A stretch of DNA of 64,000 nt from Acinetobacter beijerinckii CIP 110307. Its GTDB lineage: Bacteria; Pseudomonadota; Gammaproteobacteria; Pseudomonadales; Moraxellaceae. The translations under genes were made by a program, and so were the position numbers. The notes under the pieces were generated by a model. The model saw nothing but the letters and a program-made list of their open reading frames with translations, had not been told where the DNA came from and made no database searches. Where the stretch lies: assembly GCF_000369005.1 (NCBI RefSeq), contig NZ_KB849765.1:773881-837880 (forward strand), written 5' to 3'. Below, in pieces: positions 56,038 through 64,000 of this stretch. Position 1 is the stretch's first letter; every line of letters begins with the position of its first letter.

Positions 56038-56853
56038 ATGCTATCTCAACATACGGAATTAGACTCGATCACACCGCAAAAAAGCTTGGTCTATGCGTGG
56101 GATGGCGTGATTGTGTATGTGACTCAAGATCATTTGAATAAAGCACACGCGCATTTTCCAGCACTATTACAAATCGGTTTGGGCACTGCTTTTGCATTGG
56201 CTGTTGAAGATCAGCCTGCGAACTATTATGAAATTGTGGTGATGGCACCCAATATTAGCCACAGTACCGATTCACAGAATCAGCCTTATATTGCGATTTT
56301 GATTGATCCTGATCACGTGCTTTATGCTTATCTGCATCCTTTATTGAATGGACAAGCATTTTGTTCCTTAGCTGCTGATCGACTTCAATCTTTTCAAAAA
56401 CAGTTTCAGCAATTGATAACTGCTCAACTCTGCTTAGAACAAGTAAAGCAATTGCTGATGGATGTATTACTGGCACTCAATCCTCAGCCATTATTGGCTT
56501 TACCATGGGATCAACAGGTTCAACTCGCATGTGAATACATCAAACGCTGTGTACCCCATCAAATTACAACCATCGCAGATGTTGCGCTAAAGGTTGGGTT
56601 ATCAGAGTCACGTCTGATGCATCTGTTTAGTCAGCAACTCGGACTATCTATGCGACAATATATCTTGTGGTTGCGTATCCGCTATGTCATCAAGCTGTGG
56701 ATACAGGGCAAAACTTTGATTGAGATTGCGGTTGAATCAGGCTTTTCTGATCAAGCTCATTTCACTCGAACATTACGCCGTATGGTGGATTTTGCGCCGT
56801 CGATGTTGAAAGCCAATACGATTTTTATCAGCGATGACGCTAGAGAAAAATAA
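56038..56853 (+). CDS. AraC family transcriptional regulator
   Basis: A 271-aa regulator. The C-terminal AraC domain (about residues 165-265) carries two helix-turn-helix units: TTIADVALKVGLSESRLMHLFSQQLGLSMRQYILWLRIRYVIKLW, and TLIEIAVESGFSDQAHFTRTLRRMVDFAPSML. The N-terminal part (about 1-150) is a divergent sensor that I cannot place. It may regulate the divergent Mpo1-like gene or the nitrilase-fold gene downstream; neither is shown. Confidence 0.9.
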   Translation: MLSQHTELDSITPQKSLVYAWDGVIVYVTQDHLNKAHAHFPALLQIGLGTAFALAVEDQPANYYEIVVMAPNISHSTDSQNQPYIAILIDPDHVLYAYLHPLLNGQAFCSLAADRLQSFQKQFQQLITAQLCLEQVKQLLMDVLLALNPQPLLALPWDQQVQLACEYIKRCVPHQITTIADVALKVGLSESRLMHLFSQQLGLSMRQYILWLRIRYVIKLWIQGKTLIEIAVESGFSDQAHFTRTLRRMVDFAPSMLKANTIFISDDAREK

Positions 56854-56935
56854 ACTAAGCATTGAAGAGGTAAGGTCAAAGTATTTCTAAAATTCGATGC
56901 TAAGATTTTCTTGAGTACTCAAAAGAATGATAGAT

Positions 56936-57901
56936 ATGAAAATCGTCGCCATTCAGCCTGAATTGCAGTTAGGACAGGTTGAAGCAAATTTAAAAAAACT
57001 CGAACAATTGATTTTAGCGGCATATCAAGAGCATACGCCTGATGTGATCGTACTTCCTGAGTCGATGACTTCTCCAAATGTCTATTCACCACAAGCTTTG
57101 CTGACTCCACAACCATTACAGGGTCAGCCCTTACAGCTTTTAATTCGTTTAGCTAAGCAATTGAATGTGGTGATCACAGGTGGCTTCGTGGCAATTCGTG
57201 ACGGGCATACCTATGGTACTTATGTCATGGTGGAGCGGAATGGCGATTATCATCTGCATGACAAAGATATTCCAACCGCATGGGAGCAAAATTTCTATCG
57301 CGGTGGTTCGGATGATGGAATTGTGGATTCAACTAGCTTGAACTGTAAGGTTGCATTGCTCTCAGGTTGGGAGTGGGCAAGGTTCCGTACCGCCAAACGT
57401 GTTCGAGAACAACATGCACAGTTGATTTTAGGTGGAATGTGTTGGTATTCGATGCCGATCAATTGGTATGGATTGTTGGGTAAATGGATGCGTCGTGAAC
57501 ATGAAATTTATAAACAACAAAGTGAAGCGCTACCAGCGCAAATGGCACGCTTAACAGGTATTCCCGTAGTGCATGCTGCTCATGTCGGCGAAATCTTGAG
57601 TGATATGCCATTGTTACCTTATGTCAAATGGTTCACTGAAATGGTTGGCGAAACGCAAATCTGTGATGCTGCTGGAAATGTCTTAGCACGTATGAGTTTA
57701 GCCGATGGTGAGGGCTATATCGCCGCCGAGATTAAAATCGCTGAGCCGCAGCCTTTGGATCAAGTACAACAACGCTACTGGATTCCAGATATGACAGTAA
57801 CTTCAAAATTAGCATGGCATGTCGGCAATCTTCATGGCGGACTGATGTATCGTGTGAGACATCGCCTGAAAAAGTTTCCTTGGCAAAAACAGTTGAAGTA
57901 A
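56936..57901 (+). CDS. Carbon-nitrogen hydrolase-fold protein with Ser in place of catalytic Cys
   Basis: A protein of about 321 aa of the nitrilase superfamily. The Glu (VIVLPESMTSPN) and Lys (HDKDIPTAWEQNFYRGG) of the E-K-C triad are present. The nucleophile position, in the motif that usually reads CGWEW or CWEW, is S143 (ALLSGWEWARFRTAKRVR). GGMCWYSMPINWYG and the C-terminal domain are otherwise regular. The altered nucleophile makes amidase activity doubtful. I chose 56936; 56927 is an alternative start. A terminator follows. Confidence 0.8.
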   Translation: MKIVAIQPELQLGQVEANLKKLEQLILAAYQEHTPDVIVLPESMTSPNVYSPQALLTPQPLQGQPLQLLIRLAKQLNVVITGGFVAIRDGHTYGTYVMVERNGDYHLHDKDIPTAWEQNFYRGGSDDGIVDSTSLNCKVALLSGWEWARFRTAKRVREQHAQLILGGMCWYSMPINWYGLLGKWMRREHEIYKQQSEALPAQMARLTGIPVVHAAHVGEILSDMPLLPYVKWFTEMVGETQICDAAGNVLARMSLADGEGYIAAEIKIAEPQPLDQVQQRYWIPDMTVTSKLAWHVGNLHGGLMYRVRHRLKKFPWQKQLK

Positions 57902-57929
57902 ACCAAAGCTAGCTTCTCATTCAACAAAC

Positions 57930-57962
57930 AGCGATGGCATGGTGATCTTACCCATCGCTTTT
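57930..57962 (+). terminator. Terminator of the nitrilase-fold gene
   Basis: AGCGATGG (57930-57937) pairs with CCATCGCT (57952-57959), then TTT. Confidence 0.8.
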
Positions 57963-58053
57963 GAATTGCAAAGACAGTATTTTTCTCAATCAAAGCTCGA
58001 AAAATCATCTTCAAGCGAGTAAATTACACCCACATTTTGAGTGTGCATGGTTG

Positions 58054-58944
58054 ATGATGGCGTTTACTTGGATTTTATTTACCTTGATGGCTGCTTTTAT
58101 GCAGGCGTGGCGCAATGCATTTCAAAAACAACTCAGCACCACAGTCGATGTTTATGGCACGACATTGGCACGCTTTCTATTTGCACCGATCTTTGCTTTT
58201 AGTTATATCGTCATTCTCTATACTCAGCAGCCTGTCAGTGTTGAAGTCAGTTTTTCTAATAAATTTTGGTTTTATGTGGTGATCGCAGGAATTAGCCAAA
58301 TCTATGCAACGGCTTTAATGGTTAAATTATTTCAACAAAAGAATTATGCCATCGGGGTCGGACTCGCCAAAAGTGAAGCTATTTTAGCGGCATTGGTCGG
58401 TGTGCTGTTTTTACAAGAGCATTTAACAGCATGGGGCTGGGTGGGTGTTTCGATTGGTGCAGTCGCGGTATTTTTACTAAGTAAAGGCAGACAACATACT
58501 GAACTTTCAATGAAAACATTAATGATTGGTTTAGGCAGTGGTTTGTGTTTTGCCATCACCTCATTGTTGGTACGTGAAGCAAGTTTAGAGTTGAGCATGT
58601 TGCCATTTCTACACCGTGCCGCATGGGTGCTGTGTAGCTTGATTAGCTTCCAGTGCATTATTTTGGTGTTATATCTTGGTCTCTTCAGTCGCCAGACTTT
58701 ATCTAAAATGTGGCAAAGTCTTGGACTGACTTTCAAAGTGAGTGTCTGTAGTTTTCTTGCTTCATTGGGTTGGTTTAGTGCGATGAGTATGCAAACCGTG
58801 GCAATCGTGAAAACACTAGGTCAAGTTGAGATTTTATTTAGTTTACTGATCTCTGCATTTTTCTTTAAGGAAAAATTGGCGAGAACCGATCATTTGGGTT
58901 TGTGGTTGGTGATCGTAGCTGCGATTATGGTGATTTGGGCTTAA
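58054..58944 (+). CDS. EamA/DMT family transporter
   Basis: A ten-helix inner-membrane protein of about 296 aa. Two EamA repeats are visible (about residues 5-140 and 150-290), each with the GxxxxxxxxALLGVLF-like final helix pair (VGLAKSEAILAALVGVLFLQEHLTAWGWVGVSIGAVAVFLL; TLGQVEILFSLLISAFFFKEKLARTDHLGLWLVIVAAIMVIWA). The substrate is unknown. Start 58054 (MMAFTWILF) is the first position that leads straight into the first helix. The longer frame to 57961 begins with TTG and adds a hydrophilic stretch unlike the family. Confidence 0.85.
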   Translation: MMAFTWILFTLMAAFMQAWRNAFQKQLSTTVDVYGTTLARFLFAPIFAFSYIVILYTQQPVSVEVSFSNKFWFYVVIAGISQIYATALMVKLFQQKNYAIGVGLAKSEAILAALVGVLFLQEHLTAWGWVGVSIGAVAVFLLSKGRQHTELSMKTLMIGLGSGLCFAITSLLVREASLELSMLPFLHRAAWVLCSLISFQCIILVLYLGLFSRQTLSKMWQSLGLTFKVSVCSFLASLGWFSAMSMQTVAIVKTLGQVEILFSLLISAFFFKEKLARTDHLGLWLVIVAAIMVIWA

Positions 58945-59069
58945 ATTTTATAGGCTCATGAAAAAATACACATGTAAATTTGAATATATCGGAATTTAAA
59001 TCAGTTATTTTTTATTGAAATGGGAAATAATTCTAATTTTAAAGTTTAGTATGCGAAATTATTTCATTC

Positions 59070-59087
59070 ATGGAAAAAAATACCATT
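59070..59087 (+). terminator. Possible weak terminator of the EamA gene
   Basis: ATGG and CCAT are separated by an A-rich 9-nt loop and followed by TTTTTT. The stem is only 4 bp, so this is tentative. Confidence 0.25.
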
Positions 59088-59133
59088 TTTTAGGAAAACA
59101 ATCCCATCCCGATCTGCCTAAACTATGTCTCAA

Positions 59134-59312
59134 GGGTGTGAAAGGGATCGAAAAGAGTAGCATGCACCGAAGCTTATAAAGCAAGTGTGTACGAACCCAA
59201 AAGGTCTCGATTCGGCTTAGGACGCTATAGATCAAAAGTTTATAGGCAAAGGTTATGGCTTACAAAGTCATAAGTGTTGAAGTAAACAAACACAGTTTTC
59301 CCTGGACACCCT
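59134..59312 (+). ncRNA. Candidate structured non-coding RNA
   Basis: About 180 bases in a 576-bp region without a gene. A closing stem pairs AGGGTGT (59134-59140) with ACACCCT (59306-59312), and inside it AGGG with CCCT. Within it are four local hairpins: ATGCAC...GCTT-ATA-AAGC...GTGTGT, CTATA...TATAG, TTATGGCTT-ACA-AAGTCATAA (9 bp with one wobble) and GTGTT...AACAC. I cannot match it to 6S, tmRNA, RNase P or SRP RNA. Strand and boundaries are inferred. Base composition is higher in G/C than the AT-rich flanks, as for a folded RNA. Confidence 0.5.
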
Positions 59313-59459
59313 AAAAAATTCAAATATAAACAGAATATGACCAATCAGAATAAAATAATATTAACTACGTCAATAAAATTAAAAATGAATGTGAGAGAAA
59401 TCTTAAATTAGAATGAATTTGAATATAAATCGATATTTTTATATTAAAAAACAAAATGA

Positions 59460-59465
59460 TATAAT
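59460..59465 (+). promoter_or_regulatory. Possible -10 box (TATAAT)
   Basis: A consensus -10 hexamer lies 56 bases before the 59521 gene. No good -35 is present at the right spacing, only an AT-rich stretch. Confidence 0.3.
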
Positions 59466-59520
59466 TTAGAACAAAAGTTAAAATCAAAAGATGATCATAC
59501 TGGAATAGGTCAGAAAAATA

Positions 59521-59973
59521 ATGAATGCATTCGATCTTAAAATCCGCTATCCCCATCAAATAAATCGAAATGATGCAGATCATATCGGTATATTTAATGC
59601 AGAACAGATTATGAATAAATTTGATGAAATCGGTTGGAGACAACTAATGGTTCGTCAGCTACAGTTAGACGGTGCAAGCACCTGCTTTATTGTGCGTGAT
59701 GAATATACTGAGCAGACGTTAAGGATTAGTATTGATGCTTTTGCCGAATCTAAACAACTTGAATTTAAAATCGACAGTGATATTCCTGTTCTCATACCGA
59801 AGAAAGATTTATTTGGATTGGTGACACGTAAAACAAAAGAAACCATTGCATTTAAACAACTGGCTTTAAGTCGAGCGAAAGAATATTTAGTGCTATTCCT
59901 AAATCGTGATTCGATTGTATTAGAAGAGTTATATAAGAAAAGCTTAAATAAAAGTATTCAAACTGCATCTTAA
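59521..59973 (+). CDS. Hypothetical protein (150 aa)
   Basis: A soluble 150-aa protein starting MNAFDLKIRYPHQINRND. No family is recognised. It has a mixed alpha/beta feel with GWRQLMVRQLQLDGASTCFIVRDEYTEQTLRISIDAFAESKQLEFKIDSDIPVLIPKKDLFGL in the middle and a Lys/Arg-rich helical end. No signal or membrane segment. It follows the candidate RNA by about 210 bases and is followed by a hairpin at 60004. An overlapping minus-strand ORF is less protein-like. Confidence 0.7.
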   Translation: MNAFDLKIRYPHQINRNDADHIGIFNAEQIMNKFDEIGWRQLMVRQLQLDGASTCFIVRDEYTEQTLRISIDAFAESKQLEFKIDSDIPVLIPKKDLFGLVTRKTKETIAFKQLALSRAKEYLVLFLNRDSIVLEELYKKSLNKSIQTAS

Positions 59974-60003
59974 TTTGTGGAATCAATATTTTAATTCGCA
60001 GTG

Positions 60004-60030
60004 CTTAGGCATCGATAAATGATGCCTGAG
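60004..60030. other. Hairpin between the 150-aa gene and rluA
   Basis: CTTAGGCATC (60004-60013) pairs with GATGCCTGAG (60021-60030), a 10-bp stem with one wobble and a 7-nt loop. No T-run follows, so it may be a weak terminator or a regulatory leader element. Confidence 0.5.
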
Positions 60031-60092
60031 AAATTCGATTTTATGGATGAAATCGCTATAATCGAGGCGCAATTTTTACTGTTTTGATCTCC

Positions 60093-60758
60093 ATGCCTTT
60101 AAATGACAATTTTATTTACGCTCCCCCACAGCAAGCTTTAGAAATTATCTATGAAGATGATGACTTAGTGGTGGTGAATAAACCTGCGGGATTGTTGTCA
60201 GTCATGGGGCGTTTGCCAGAACATCAAGATAGTGCTTATTTACGGGTATTAGACAAACATCCGAATGCCAAAGTAACGCATCGTCTAGATATGGCGACCT
60301 CCGGTTTACTGATGTTCGCAAAGCATCGTGATGCAGAAGTCGCAGTCAGTAAAATGTTTCAAGCACGTACCGTCAAAAAATATTATGTGGCATTACTACA
60401 AGGACAAATTGAAGCTGAAGGTCGTGTAGAAGTTCCTTTAATTACAGATTGGGAAAATCGTCCGCGTCAGATGGTGCATTTTGAGTTAGGTAAGCAAGCC
60501 AAAACCCTGTTTCAGTTAATGGAATATGATGCGGAAATGGATCAAAGTCGGGTGCGTTTAGAGCCTGTGACAGGACGTTCGCATCAATTGCGTGTCCACA
60601 TGATGCATATTGGACACCCGATTATGGGAGATAAGCTTTATCATCCTGAGCCTAGCAAATTCCCTTTAAACAGAATGGCATTACATGCAGCCTATCTTGC
60701 TTTCCAACATCCATTACAACACAAAGATTTAGTATTACAGTCAGATATTCCTTTTTAA
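60093..60758 (+). CDS. rluA: Dual-specificity pseudouridine synthase RluA
   Basis: A protein of about 221 aa that isomerises uridines in 23S rRNA and tRNA. The catalytic motif HRLDMATSGLLMFAKH (Asp near residue 70) is the RluA form. LEIIYEDDDLVVVNKPAGLLSVMGR near 15-40, ARTVKKYYVALLQG near 95 and LEPVTGRSHQLRVHMMHIGHPIMGDKLY near 160-190 complete the fold. Length is close to E. coli RluA (219 aa), without an S4 domain. ATG 60093 is used; a start at 60084 adds three residues. Confidence 0.93.
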   Translation: MPLNDNFIYAPPQQALEIIYEDDDLVVVNKPAGLLSVMGRLPEHQDSAYLRVLDKHPNAKVTHRLDMATSGLLMFAKHRDAEVAVSKMFQARTVKKYYVALLQGQIEAEGRVEVPLITDWENRPRQMVHFELGKQAKTLFQLMEYDAEMDQSRVRLEPVTGRSHQLRVHMMHIGHPIMGDKLYHPEPSKFPLNRMALHAAYLAFQHPLQHKDLVLQSDIPF

Positions 60759-60837
60759 AATTTTAATCAGACTAAGCTATTTTTTATTGCTTGAACTGCT
60801 TAAAATATCTGCTAAATGATGAGAATAAGAGATAAAG

Positions 60838-61587
60838 ATGCGTCTGTTGCAAACAATATTGATTGGATTGTTGAGTAGTTTTTCTTTATCTGCATGGGCA
60901 TGTTCAGATTTGCCCAATATTTGCGAAATGCATGCCCAACATCATCAACAAATGCAAGACTATGGCCGCCAAGCGGCTGAAAATTATTATTGGCAACAAC
61001 AAGAGCAATATGAAGAACAAGAATCGCGTACTTACTATTCTAGCTACGATCCAATGCAATCCAGAATAGAAGTTGCAACAGATTTACTAAATTCTGATTT
61101 ACAAAAAAATTTACAAGAACAAAAGCTTAAACAAGATCCGCGTTATGAACGTTATATAAATGGGGGATGGGAGTTTTTTCAAGATAGCGCAAATCCGAAA
61201 AAGGGAGAATATTGCGCTGCGTTCTTTTGGAAGAGACAAAGTTTAATTAAAGTGTCGGGACCGGGAGGTGATTACGCAGGGGCGATGCTAACCTTTTGGG
61301 GTGAAGACATCCCACAACCTGGTAAAACCGAAATGATTCAAGTCACGCTGAAACAGAGTACAGGTGATGCTCAAAGCGTTCGCGTGTTTAATTATAAATT
61401 ACCAAACTACCCCTATGCCGCAATTAGTTTTGCAGTGCCAAGTGCCCAAGCCTTATTTGATAATATGCTAGAAAATGAACACTTTATCATTGAGCAAAAC
61501 GGTAAAAAAATTGTAGAAGCAGAGTGGACTGATGGTTTAAAAGCGCGTGATCAATTAAAAAATTGTGTTACAGGAAATAAAATTTAA
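60838..61587 (+). CDS. Secreted protein of unknown function (249 aa)
   Basis: A protein with a signal peptide (MRLLQTILIGLLSSFSLSAWA) and a likely cleavage before CSDLPN. The next stretch is rich in His, Gln, Tyr and Glu (MHAQHHQQMQDYGRQAAENYYWQQQEQYEEQ), followed by a globular domain containing INGGWEFFQDSANPKKGEYCAAFFWKRQSLIKVSGPGGDYAGAMLTFWGEDIP. Three or four Cys could form disulfides. I do not recognise a family. It sits 80 bases downstream of rluA. Confidence 0.8.
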   Translation: MRLLQTILIGLLSSFSLSAWACSDLPNICEMHAQHHQQMQDYGRQAAENYYWQQQEQYEEQESRTYYSSYDPMQSRIEVATDLLNSDLQKNLQEQKLKQDPRYERYINGGWEFFQDSANPKKGEYCAAFFWKRQSLIKVSGPGGDYAGAMLTFWGEDIPQPGKTEMIQVTLKQSTGDAQSVRVFNYKLPNYPYAAISFAVPSAQALFDNMLENEHFIIEQNGKKIVEAEWTDGLKARDQLKNCVTGNKI

Positions 61588-61674
61588 TCTCAACACTAGG
61601 TCTAAAAACTGACATAAAAATAGGTTAATCTATAGCCAAATAATTAAATTGAAACCAAAACAAAGGATACTCAA

Positions 61675-62043
61675 ATGACACGTGATTACGACCAATTTCC
61701 AGAAAACGATAATGGTAATGTACTGTGGCAGATGGTTGAAGATGGTAATGATTTAACCGAGCCACATGAGGTTGAATTTTCAATTGTTTTCGAGAAACAG
61801 GAGCAAGTTGAAAAGTGTGCCTTGCATCTGTTACATCAAGAACAAAAAATTTCACTGTTTCAAGAAGAGCTACATTCTGATGGTTCAGATATGTGGGTAT
61901 TAAATATCCATATCAATATGATGTTGGAATACGAAGATATTGCAGATTTAGAAGAATGGATGACGCGAATTGCGCAAGAGTTCGATGGTGAGTACGACGG
62001 ATGGGGTTGTATGAGCTATATTTATGATGATGAAGACGAATAA
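61675..62043 (+). CDS. rraB: RraB-family regulator of RNase E activity
   Basis: A 122-aa acidic protein matching the RraB family: NVLWQMVEDGNDLTEPHEVEFSIVFEKQEQVEKCA near the N-terminus, and a C-terminal IAQEFDGEYDGWGCMSYIYDDEDE with the family's DGWGC element. In E. coli RraB binds RNase E and inhibits it. The gene stands alone between a secreted protein and a convergent receptor gene. Confidence 0.85.
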   Translation: MTRDYDQFPENDNGNVLWQMVEDGNDLTEPHEVEFSIVFEKQEQVEKCALHLLHQEQKISLFQEELHSDGSDMWVLNIHINMMLEYEDIADLEEWMTRIAQEFDGEYDGWGCMSYIYDDEDE

Positions 62044-62051
62044 TGATACAG

Positions 62052-62077
62052 ATTCAGCCTGCGTTTGCAGGCTGAAT
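62052..62077. terminator. Hairpin between rraB and the TonB receptor
   Basis: ATTCAGCCTGC (62052-62062) and GCAGGCTGAAT (62067-62077) form an 11-bp perfect stem with a 4-nt loop between convergent genes. The T-runs are poor. Confidence 0.8.
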
Positions 62078-62084
62078 AGTATGA

Positions 62085-64000
62085 TTAAAATTTAAATTGT
62101 GCTGACAGTGAGGCGTTGATTGGTTCGCCTGGCTGAATCCAAAGGTCGCTATAACTAGACAAGTAATAGGTTTTATCGAATAGATTGTTGAGATTGAACT
62201 GATAACGCAAGCGATCTGATGGAGAATAATAGGCATTCAGATTGACCAGTGTATAACTTGGTAAATTAAAACCATTATCTAAATTATGCCCACTACGTTC
62301 ACCGACATAACTGATATTGCCTCCGATTCCTGCTTTTACCGCACCTTGTTGTAAAAACTCAAAATTGCTCGAAACGGCAGCCTGATGTTTAGGAATATTA
62401 CTTAAACGTGAACCTTTGGCTATATCTTGGTCTTTTTCAATTTGTGCATTGGTATAACTATAATTTGCGTTGACTGACCAACGATTATTGAGTTGGCTAT
62501 TAAAATCTAACTCGATTCCTTGGCTACTGACTTCACCTGCAGCCGTTTGAAAATTAGGATCGATTTGATCTGTAGTGAGCACATTTTGTTTCTGCATTTT
62601 AAACAAGGCGAGACTGAGCAGGCTACGATCATTAAGCTGATATTTGCTTCCAATTTCATAGCTTTGACCCTTTTCAGGCGCAAAGTTTTCACCAACACGA
62701 TTCATACCACTGTTCATGGCAAATGAGCGACCATAGTTACTATAAAATGCCCAATGATCTGAAGCTTTGAAGTTCACACCTAAGCGTGGGCTGGCTTGAT
62801 GAAGGGTTTGCTGAAGTTGTTTGTGGGTCAGTTGGTTTTCAAATTTTTGTTCGACTTGATCAAAACGAGTACCGACTAAGACACTCCATTGATCATTCAA
62901 AAACATTTGATCTTGTAGATTGAGGGCGAAGTAACGTTGACGTTCATCAGTGTCAGTAAATGGCGCTAAACTTGGCGAATACTGGCCGTATTGTGGCTGA
63001 TAAATGTTAATGGTATTCGGATTGCTGGCACTATGATTACGACGTAGTTGGTACTGACGATAATCGAGTTGCCCTATTTCAGTTGAAACTAAAAGTTCAT
63101 GTCTTGCCCACGATTGTTCAAATTTACCCAGTAATTCTGCCTGAAATAACAGGTCTTCACTTTGATAATCTCGATAGCGGCGTTGACGCTCTAAGGTTTG
63201 TCCATCGGTTTGCATACGGCGAGGTTCAGTGGATAAACCAGTAAGTTGAGCATCTTTATAGCTTAACGCAGTGTTGAGTTTCCATTCATCATTGAACGCA
63301 TGGCTCAAACGCAACTGATAGAAGTGATCTTTGACTCGCATATCATCATCATTCGGCTCACCTGTAAAAGTTTTGGGATTCATTACAAACTTTTTTTGCG
63401 CGGTGCTAATGCCACGATCAAATGTACCGAGTTGCTGGGTAAATTCACTATCAAAATCGAGCTGGGTTTGATCTGAGATTTTCCAAGTGAGTTGCGGTGA
63501 GAAGAACCAACGTTTGCTGCTGACATGATCGCGGAAACTTTGATTATCTTCATGGGCGACTGCAAAACGATAAGCAAGTTCATCACTTAGCGGTGCAGTA
63601 TTTTCGATACTTATCCGATATTGTTCATGGCTGTTGGCTCTTAAGTTTATTTTACTCTCATTTTGCCATTCAGGTTTCTTACTATTCAAATTCAGTAAAC
63701 CACCTGTTTCTCCTCGACCGTACAAGGCTGCCATAGGCCCTTTGAGGAAATCGAGTGATTCAATATTGACCATATCTTTGGGTGCGCTGATGCCTCGATT
63801 GACACTTAAACCATTGCGGATCATTGCCGCACCCCAGTTCGGGTCCGTACTAAAACCACGAATCGAATAGTTATCCCAAAAGCCACCGCCCAAAGTACTT
63901 TGATGAAAAACGCCACTGACCAGTGTTAATGCATCATCTATTCGTTGAACATCTTGTTGTTCAAGTTGTTGTTTAGAAATAAAGGCTCGATTAAAAGGCA
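62085..64000 (-). CDS. TonB-dependent siderophore receptor (5' end outside window)
   Basis: An outer-membrane iron-siderophore receptor, incomplete: the reading frame stays open to the window edge, so the signal peptide and TonB box lie outside. The plug domain is visible (QQDVQRIDDALTLVSGVFHQ, then WDNYSIRGFSTDPNWGAAMIRNG and SLDFLKGPMAALYGRGETGGLLNLNSKKP). The beta-barrel follows with many aromatic-ended strands and ends in F (NASLSAQFKF), the usual outer-membrane C-terminus. GPMAALYGRGETGG-type sequence is typical of FhuA/FpvA-like siderophore receptors. The substrate cannot be named. It is convergent with rraB. Confidence 0.9.
   Translation of the reverse strand, partial: PFNRAFISKQQLEQQDVQRIDDALTLVSGVFHQSTLGGGFWDNYSIRGFSTDPNWGAAMIRNGLSVNRGISAPKDMVNIESLDFLKGPMAALYGRGETGGLLNLNSKKPEWQNESKINLRANSHEQYRISIENTAPLSDELAYRFAVAHEDNQSFRDHVSSKRWFFSPQLTWKISDQTQLDFDSEFTQQLGTFDRGISTAQKKFVMNPKTFTGEPNDDDMRVKDHFYQLRLSHAFNDEWKLNTALSYKDAQLTGLSTEPRRMQTDGQTLERQRRYRDYQSEDLLFQAELLGKFEQSWARHELLVSTEIGQLDYRQYQLRRNHSASNPNTINIYQPQYGQYSPSLAPFTDTDERQRYFALNLQDQMFLNDQWSVLVGTRFDQVEQKFENQLTHKQLQQTLHQASPRLGVNFKASDHWAFYSNYGRSFAMNSGMNRVGENFAPEKGQSYEIGSKYQLNDRSLLSLALFKMQKQNVLTTDQIDPNFQTAAGEVSSQGIELDFNSQLNNRWSVNANYSYTNAQIEKDQDIAKGSRLSNIPKHQAAVSSNFEFLQQGAVKAGIGGNISYVGERSGHNLDNGFNLPSYTLVNLNAYYSPSDRLRYQFNLNNLFDKTYYLSSYSDLWIQPGEPINASLSAQFKF

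Noticed and set aside
59134..59312. tRNA, tmRNA or SRP RNA in the 59.2-kb structured region
   Set aside because: No cloverleaf, no tRNA-like ends with CCA, no SRP GGAAGG loop pattern. 6S RNA could not be confirmed or excluded by eye.
59365..59643. 92-aa minus-strand ORF over the start of the 59521 gene
   Set aside because: Ile/Phe-rich translation of AT-rich sequence and overlap with a better-supported gene.

Overview
The window looks like chromosomal DNA of an Acinetobacter species (Moraxellaceae, Gammaproteobacteria). It is AT-rich and carries two syntenies typical of that genus. One is murJ-fklB-fkpA running into a Wza/Wzb/Wzc capsule (K) locus that ends in galU-ugd-gpi-galE-pgm. The other is tyrB-gntR-prpB-prpC-acnD. 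No gene looks like a core replication or ribosomal gene, and I saw no tRNA, rRNA, insertion sequence or CRISPR array. The species cannot be fixed from reading alone.

Layout. 1-206 holds a 10-bp tandem repeat. 207-4421 is a reverse-strand housekeeping block: argA, an RcnB-like protein, a YciK-like SDR, mupP and ubiG. dsbA follows, then two TetR genes. The second TetR (DesT-like) is divergent from a ferredoxin-type reductase and an acyl desaturase, with operator-like palindromes between them. 9361-16350 holds rph, a tiny lipoprotein, a Tat-exported phospholipase C, a broken small membrane gene, a 55-aa protein, nadC, ampD and murJ. 16383-44639 is the capsule region. fklB and fkpA flank wzc-wzb-wza on the reverse strand. 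A 0.5-kb divergent promoter region follows, then forward-strand mnaA, mnaB, wzx, two glycosyltransferases, wzy, fnlABC, a third glycosyltransferase, a 4-ketoreductase, itrB, a truncated acetyltransferase, gdr and the galU-ugd-gpi-galE precursor genes. pgm converges on galE.

The capsule genes fit a Wzx/Wzy-made repeat unit. Gdr plus the reductase would make D-QuiNAc or D-FucNAc, which ItrB loads on undecaprenyl phosphate. FnlABC make UDP-L-FucNAc, and MnaA/MnaB make UDP-ManNAcA. Three glycosyltransferases would then give a unit of up to four sugars. The next block is tyrB and the 2-methylcitrate (propionate) genes, under a GntR regulator with conspicuous palindromes at its own start codon. 52072-53835 is an AT-rich DUF262/DUF1524 (GmrSD-like) gene that looks like an acquired defence gene directly after acnD. 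54004 to the end holds small conserved proteins, an AraC regulator, a nitrilase-fold protein lacking the usual Cys, an EamA transporter, a candidate structured RNA near 59.2 kb, rluA, an RraB-like protein and the 3' part of a TonB-dependent siderophore receptor.

Most notable: an exact 16-bp parS-type sequence inside the pgm/tyrB terminator hairpin, the DUF262 gene, the unexplained structured RNA, the GntR palindromes, and the acetyltransferase remnant in the K locus.
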